Notes under the pieces: generated by a model | Seen by the model: the letters and a program-made list of their open reading frames with translations, nothing else | Told to the model about the DNA's origin: nothing | The model's database searches: none | Part shown: piece after piece, positions 58,587 to 64,000 of the stretch | How the letters are laid out: the number at the start of each line of letters is the position of its first letter | Position numbering within the stretch: position 1 is the first letter of the stretch | NCBI RefSeq assembly: GCF_000003195.3 | Contig: NW_018396397.1 | Location: 665,836 to 729,835, forward strand | Direction of reading: 5' to 3' | Source: Sorghum bicolor | Lineage: Eukaryota > Streptophyta > Magnoliopsida > Poales > Poaceae | Length of the DNA stretch: 64,000 nt | Program-made: the position numbers and the translations under genes

Positions 58587-59461
58587 GAGTACCATCGGGT
58601 GCGTCCAAAATGGTTTATTATCCTATGGTGCATTAGGTGCAAACTGTGCACCTATCTTGCACCGAAACTAACACTGTCTCTAAACGGACCGAAGTGAGAT
58701 TCCATATGACACATGTCATCTAGGAGTTCCATCAGGTGCGTCCAAATTGATTTCTGAGCAAATGGTATGTTCCATGCAAATCGTGCACCTATCTTGCATC
58801 AAGATTAGCACTATCTCTAAACAGACCAAACCAAGCCTCCACTTGAGCCTCTTCACCTTGCAGTACCAACAGGTGCTTCCAAAATGGTTTCTTAGACTTT
58901 GGTGCATTAGGCGCAAACTGTGCACATATCTTGCACCGAAACTTGTCTCTAAGCACACCAAAGTGAGATTCCATATGACACACGTCATCAAGGAGTTCTA
59001 TCGGGTGTGTCCAAATTAATTTCTAAGCATATGGTACGTTCCATGCAGACCGTGCATCTATCTTGCATCAAGATTAGCACTATCTCTAAATAGACCAAAC
59101 CGAGCTTTCACTTGAGCCTTTTACCTAGGAGTACCATCGGGTGCGTTCAAAATGGTTTCTTAGCCTATGCTACATTATGTGCTAACCTTGCACCTATCTT
59201 GCACCGAAACTAACACTGTCTCCAAACAGACCGAAGCAAGATTTCATATGACACACGTCATCTAGGAGTTGCATCATGTGCGTCTAGATTGATTTCCAAG
59301 CATTTGGTATGTTCCATGCAAACCGTGCACCTATCTTGCATCAAGATTAGCACTATCTCCAAACAGACCGAACCGAGCATCCACTTGAGCCCCTTCACCT
59401 AGGAGTACCAACAAGTGCATCCATAATGGTTTCTTAGACTATGGTGCATTAAGTGCAAACT
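58587..59461 (-). repeat. Centromere-type satellite remnant, minus orientation
   Basis: About 3.2 dimers. Reading left to right: V4-like B half (58587), V3 (about 58850), V2 (about 59120), V1 (about 59390). This is the exact reverse of the higher-order order and includes V3, missing from 23561-28461. Starts GAGTACCATCGGG within a B half, ends GTGCAAACT where the LTR of B begins. Confidence 0.88.
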
Positions 59462-60522
59462 TGTTGGTGTTTTCCCCCACGTGGGGTCACACCAACGAGT
59501 GAATTTGTATGCATGCTCCCCTTTCCAGATGGTGATGCAAAAAGACACAAAGATTTATCCTGGTTCGGGCAAGAGAAGGCCCTACGTCCAGCGGGGGAGG
59601 ACAGTTTGTATTATTCTGCACCTAAGTGCTTGTACAAGGGTGAATACAAGCGTGGTATGAAGTAAGGTGGGAGCTCTACTGCGTGTGAGCGTTGTATGTT
59701 GTGGTGTCTTGTGTGTGTTGTTTTGTATCTCTTCCCGGGTCTCCCCTTTTATAGTTCCGAGGAGGAGCTTGGGGTACAAGTATAGGCGTCAGAGTAGGGG
59801 TCGATAGAGGTATGGCGTGTGGACCTACTCGAGGCCTCCGTACCGGCGTGGTCTTGAGCCGTCCCGTCTTGGTAGCCTGATGATGATTACGCGTGCCCCA
59901 GTATCCTGCTCTGTGCGCCGTCTTGTACTGGCTTATCGGCTACACGCCTGTACGTCATGGCGGCGGTTACGTCAGGGCGGTCATAGTGTCGTCATTCGAC
60001 GCCCAACCCTTCCCCAGGAAGGAAACTTGTCTGGTCGAGGGTCGGTTGCTGTGTAACGCCTCGCCAGCCAGAGCGCTGACCTTGGACGTCTCGAGGGGGT
60101 CCTGATTAAATGTTCCGACCGTGCTTCCTACGTCCTGACACGCCCTGGGTTATTTGGTGGGGAAGGCTGCAAAAAGAATGATGTGACGGGTGCCTATTCC
60201 CTATCACGCTTCCCGTGACCTGCGTGTTAGGTGAGAACGCGACAGGCGCATTAAATGCCCTGGTCCCCGTGCCCGCGTCAGGCGGCGGGCGACGTCCTTG
60301 CGCTCGACGCCTTTCGATTCGCTCGAGCCTACTTCCGTATTCGACGGTGGTCGGCGCTCGAGCCCTGATCGATTCGCTCGACTCCCTTTCCGTCTTTGAG
60401 GCTGCGGCCGTCGATAACCGTACGCGTGACTGGGCAGAGCGTCGAGTAGGAGGCCTCGAATTGTGTATGGATAATCCCGACATGGACATCAGTTGGGGTA
60501 CCCATCACTGATATCCTCGACA
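59462..60522 (-). repeat. 3' LTR of element B (1061 bp)
   Basis: Plus-strand ends TGTTGGTGTT and CCTCGACA; aligns with LTR A over its whole length with small indels. TATA box of the element on the minus strand at 59746-59753. Confidence 0.85.
59746..59753 (-). promoter_or_regulatory. TATA box of LTR B
   Basis: Minus strand TATAAAAG followed by GGGAGACCC, as in LTR A. Confidence 0.7.
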
Positions 60523-60537
60523 GTAGCCCCCGAGTCT
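60523..60537 (-). other. Polypurine tract of element B
   Basis: Minus strand AGACTCGGGGGCTAC directly before the LTR start. The 0.8 kb from here to 61309 is the 5' flank of the antisense gene, without other recognisable genes. Confidence 0.7.
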
Positions 60538-61309
60538 CCATTTGAGTGTTGGCGCTCGAGTGGAGGCTGTTTTTTCGTGGTCGAGTTTCCGTGGGGGCAC
60601 GCGAGCGACCCCGCGGGGGTAGCCCCCGAGCCCTTGGAGGAGTTTTTGACTCCTTCGAGGGTTATATTGCCTAATTCACAGAAACGCTGTCGACACCAGT
60701 GGTGGAAGATTCTGTTTGGCTCGTTTTGCGTAGAGGTTTCGACGTACTCTCGATAGAGCGAGCGTCATCCACCCCAAATTGAGCTCCTAACGGGTGGTCC
60801 AAGTGAGAACCTGTGCCCCTTTCGAGGGGGTCAGCTGTAGCCCGGAGGCGTTCTCATAAAGCGGGGTCGACATGGTCGGGGATACCGGTCTCATTCGATA
60901 GAGTCCAGTGGCTCGATGCCTCCCGTCGGGGGGATTCCTCTCGACTGTCTCGACCCTACCTTGGACATCCCCAGCGAGTTCTTGAGGCGGGCCTTGGTTT
61001 TCGACCTCTCGCTGGGCATCCCTGACTCTAGTGCTCGAGATCGGCTGTCGAACCCTTTCGGCGGGTCAGCCTGCGACCTCTCGAGGCTTTCGTGGGTACG
61101 TACCTTGGCTTACAAGGGAAGGAAAAGGCCGTGGCGGTTCACCTTTTTTGCCCGTTGGGCGCGTCTTTTCAGGCGGGAGCCGTTGCGACACTGTATCGGC
61201 GTAGAATTCGTAGCATCCCATCTGTGAGGAGGGAAAAGACCGTTAGGTGGCGCTTTTATGGGGGGGGAGTTACCGTGTTTATCGGATCTGCCCGTTGGTG
61301 GCTGCCGTC

Positions 61310-61317
61310 TATAAATA
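61310..61317 (+). promoter_or_regulatory. TATA box of the antisense gene in B
   Basis: TATAAATA, 132 bp upstream of the ATG at 61442, the same as in A. This element-internal promoter points away from the LTR, opposite to gag-pol transcription. Confidence 0.65.
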
Positions 61318-61441
61318 TCCCGTGGCCCGGTTGCCGTTCTCCCTTCTGCCTTCCGCCCTCACTCCTGCCTTTGCTTCCTTGCCATCTCACGCACGCGCGC
61401 ACCCTCAAGCAGTAGCGGATCCGCCTTCCTTCTACCCAAGG

Positions 61442-64000
61442 ATGCCTGTGAGACTCGTCGCCGCCGACGACTGGCGCCCGTCGTCGATGACGGAGCGCCA
61501 GTTGCTGGAGCTCGAGAGGGAGGGACTCCTACACCACCGTACATCGTTGTCGTCGCCGGAGTGGATCGCGCCGCCGGCGGACCACCGGGAGCCCAGGCCG
61601 CCCAAGGGCTATGTGGTTTCGTTCGCCAAGTTCCATCGCCACGGCCTGGGCGCTTCTCCGAGTTGCTTCATGCAGGCGCTCTGCCACCATTACGGGGTGG
61701 AGCTTCACCACTTCTCCTCCAATGCCATCACCGTCGTGGCGGTCTTTGCCGCGGTGTGTGAGGGCTATTTGGGGATGATGCCCCACTGGGACCTATGGCT
61801 CCACCTCTATAGGTGCGAGCTCTTCCACGCCCCCGCCGGGGCCGCTGGAGTGAGGAAACCCGTACGGGCCGGGTGCCTCAACCTGGTGTTGAAGACTGGC
61901 AAGACGGAGAGGCCACGCGAGTACATCCCGGTGGGGTTGACATCGAACCACGCCGGATGGGACTCCCAGTGGTCCTACCTGAGGAACGACGATGGTCTCC
62001 TTCCGGCCTACACCGGCCGCCTAATCACGGAGCGCCCGGAGAACTGGACGTACGGCGTCGTCCAAGCTCATCAGTCGCGGCTCGACCCCCTCCTCGATGC
62101 CTTGAAGAAACTACGAGTTGAGGGTCTGTCCGCCGATCTCGTCCTCTCGGCCGTCCATCATCGGAGGATTCTCCCGTTGATGTCTCGGCCGCTGAGGATG
62201 GTTGAGATGGGTCCCGGCGTTTCGTCCCGGGACCTCGAGGCGTGCCGGATGTCCAACGAGGCTCCGGCGGACGATGAAGTCGCGGCCCGGGTCAGGGCGG
62301 CCGTCGCCGGTGACTTCCAGCCGGAGCACGTCAATGGCTTCCCCATGAGGCCTGACGCGGGCTCGATCGACCTGGTACGTTCTTTTCTTGTATATGGCTT
62401 TGATTCCGGATTTCCTTTGCTTCCCCTTTTTTTTAAGCTTGTCTTTGTTCTCGCAGGGACCGATCGACGTTCGGTCCTCGAGGCCTCCAGTAAAGGAGGA
62501 CGAGGTCGACCGTGACAAGCGGTGCCAGTCCGCTGAGAAACTGAAGTCCGCCAAGGACTCAGAGAAGAAAGAGAAGAAGAAGAAGAATCTCGACCGCCAA
62601 TCATTAGAGGCGCGTCGAGCCAAGTCCAGGCAAAGGGGGGAGCCTGAGGAAGAATCCCCCAGTGAGGACGACGGGGGAGACGGCGATGACGACAACGACA
62701 ACTCCGAGGGGATGGCGTCTCGTCTCGACCGAATCCTCGAGGGTCCGCCTCGAGGCGATGTCCATGCCCCGCGGATGGGAGCGCCAAAGGAGGGGCCAGG
62801 CGGATCTTACCGCCCCCGCGCCGACACCCCTCCCGCGCCTGCGCCAAGTCGGGCCGCCCCGCACCCCCAACCTCCCCCTGCACGGAAGGCGGGTGGCCAG
62901 GCTAAGCCCCAGGCGACGGGGCCGTTGACCCGTGGCCGCGCCGCGGCCTCCGAAAAGGGAGACACTGGATGCAGGAGCGCTAGCCCCGGCGCTCGCCAGG
63001 TGGGAGATGCTGGACCAAGGCCTGCGCCAGCCCGTGAGGGGCCTGGAGTCTCGACACGGGGTGGTTCGAGGCCCCCCGGTCGAGGTACCGGCAGGCGAGC
63101 CGTTCTCCCTGTGGGGTAAGTTTTTCGACGCTGTGATTCTCATCCTCTCGTTTCTTTGCGTTTTCTCATATAGCTGTCTCCCTTATGCCCATTTCTCCTT
63201 CCTCAGGTTGAAGCGGACGCTTGAGCAGGCCCAGCCTTCGATGGCGAAAAGGCTCAAGGTGGGGGCGGCCTCCAAGGAATCAGGTTAGTAACTTATTCCT
63301 GTTGTTATGGAAAAGGCTCAAGGTTAGTACCTTTGTTTTGCGTTTTATAGGCTTCTCCGACCCTCGACCACCGACCGGCGCTAAGAGTGCCCCACCACGT
63401 CCCCTGGCGGATGAGTCCGCCCCATCATCGCCAAAACAGGCCGAGGCGCCTCAGCCCCAAGGGCGAGAGGGAGCCCCCGAGCCTCCCCGATCGGGGGTTG
63501 AGGCGGATCCAATCACTATAAGTGACGGGTCTGGCGGCGACGGGTCTTCGAGGGATGCCCGCCCTATGGACGAGGAGGTCGAGGCCTCTCCCACCGCGAG
63601 ACGGACTCCTTGGCCCATCGGGCTCCACTCTGTCGAAGAGCAGAGGAGGAAAGAGGGGAGAGAGCGTGAGCAGAAGATGCGGCATCAGCCGCAGGAGGAA
63701 AAGCAGTTGCTACCAACAGGGGGAGAGGTGAGGCAGCCATCAGCAGGTCCCCAGCTCGAGGAGCTGCTGGAGCAGGACCGTCGCCAGGAGCCGCAGGAGC
63801 CCCAGGGGCAACGGCAGCAGAGGGGCCAGCAATCGGAGGAACCGCTCGAGCCTCCCCCTCATAGTCCGCCCCAATCGGTACTACCGGCGCCGCAAGAGCC
63901 CGAGAACCAGGAGGAGGGTCTGCTAGTTTTCGGCCCTCCGACCCCGGCGTGGCTCCGCCCAGGGGCGCCCGCCGCGATCCTAGCAGAGCCGAGGCGGGCG
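61442..64000 (+). CDS. Antisense intron-bearing gene of element B, Transposase_28-like, 3' end outside window
   Basis: Inferred exons 61442-62374, 62457-63115, 63207-63283 and 63351-64000+, joined by GT-AG introns of 82, 91 and 67 bp; the frame stays open through all of them. Exon 1 (311 codons) carries the Pfam PF04195-like region at residues about 53-125 (GYVVSFAKFHRHG, ALCHHYGVELHHF, YLGMMPHWDLWLHLY) and further conserved sequence to about 250. Exon 2 begins Lys/Glu-rich (KDSEKKEKKKKNLDRQ, a possible nuclear signal), then an Asp/Ser acidic stretch and a Pro-rich stretch. Exon 4 is Pro/Gln/Glu-rich. By comparison with A a coiled-coil C-terminus should follow outside the window. The ATG choice rests on conservation in A and the TATA spacing. 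The molecular function is not known to me. Confidence 0.75.

Larger units (their letters stand above)
59462..64000 (-). mobile_element. B: Ty3/gypsy Tat-type retrotransposon, minus strand, runs off right edge
   Basis: 3' LTR (59462-60522), polypurine tract, then the antisense gene (61442 onward, plus strand). Pol is beyond the window. The left junction is clean: satellite reads GTGCAAACT and then LTR TGTTGGTG, with AAACT the likely 5-bp target. B is closely related to A but better preserved, so probably younger or under less decay. Confidence 0.83.

Noticed and set aside
58587..58651. Satellite sequence fused in frame to reverse transcriptase as a chimeric gene
   Set aside because: The first 22 codons are satellite translation; the fusion is an accidental result of truncation.

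Overview
This is plant nuclear DNA, almost certainly from an Andropogoneae grass (Sorghum is the best guess; Saccharum or Miscanthus are possible). The evidence is a tandem satellite with a basic period of about 137 bp, the size and style of the CEN38/pSau3A10/SCEN centromeric satellites of this tribe (from memory, no search run), invaded by grass-type LTR retrotransposons. I see no ordinary host gene, no tRNA or rRNA and no CRISPR. The window reads as centromeric or pericentromeric heterochromatin.

Layout. (1) 1-8651: a minus-strand Ty1/copia element of Sirevirus type (S1) with 5' LTR, primer-binding site and a long intact gag with three zinc knuckles. No pol follows; 4.2 kb of noncoding DNA does. 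(2) 8652-12036: the 3' end and 2.9 kb 3' LTR of a second, plus-strand Sirevirus-like element (S2), into which S1 is nested. (3) 12037-23212: satellite in plus orientation, built as 274-bp AB dimers. Eight diagnostic dimer types recur in fixed order, giving a higher-order repeat of about 2188 bp. A 243-bp MITE interrupts it at 16804-17046. (4) 23213-23560: an assembly gap. (5) 23561-28461: the same satellite in the opposite orientation, with dimer order scrambled.

(6) 28462-58586: a 30-kb retrotransposon nest. D is a minus-strand Ty3/gypsy Tat-type element (28462-36940), inserted in the leader of E, a plus-strand Tekay/Del-type chromovirus (36941-43947). The 3' LTR of E is split by C, a decayed plus-strand Tat-type element (43948 to about 49013). 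C is joined to A, a minus-strand Tat-type element (49042-58586). D is cut at its left end and A at its right end by satellite. (7) 58587-59461: a satellite remnant, minus orientation. (8) 59462-64000: element B, a close relative of A, entering the satellite through a clean LTR end and running off the window.

How the parts relate. D, A and B each carry, antisense to gag-pol, an intron-containing gene for a long coiled-coil protein; in A and B it has its own TATA box and an N-terminal region resembling Pfam Transposase_28 ('putative gypsy type transposon'). Antisense orientation would let such introns survive retrotransposition. The pol genes are mostly broken by frameshifts and stops. Where A can be compared with B, several stops are CAG-to-TAG or TGG-to-TAG changes, as expected from deamination of methylated cytosines in silent chromatin. 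The main interest is the 16-monomer higher-order repeat, its inversion across the gap, and the antisense intron-bearing genes.
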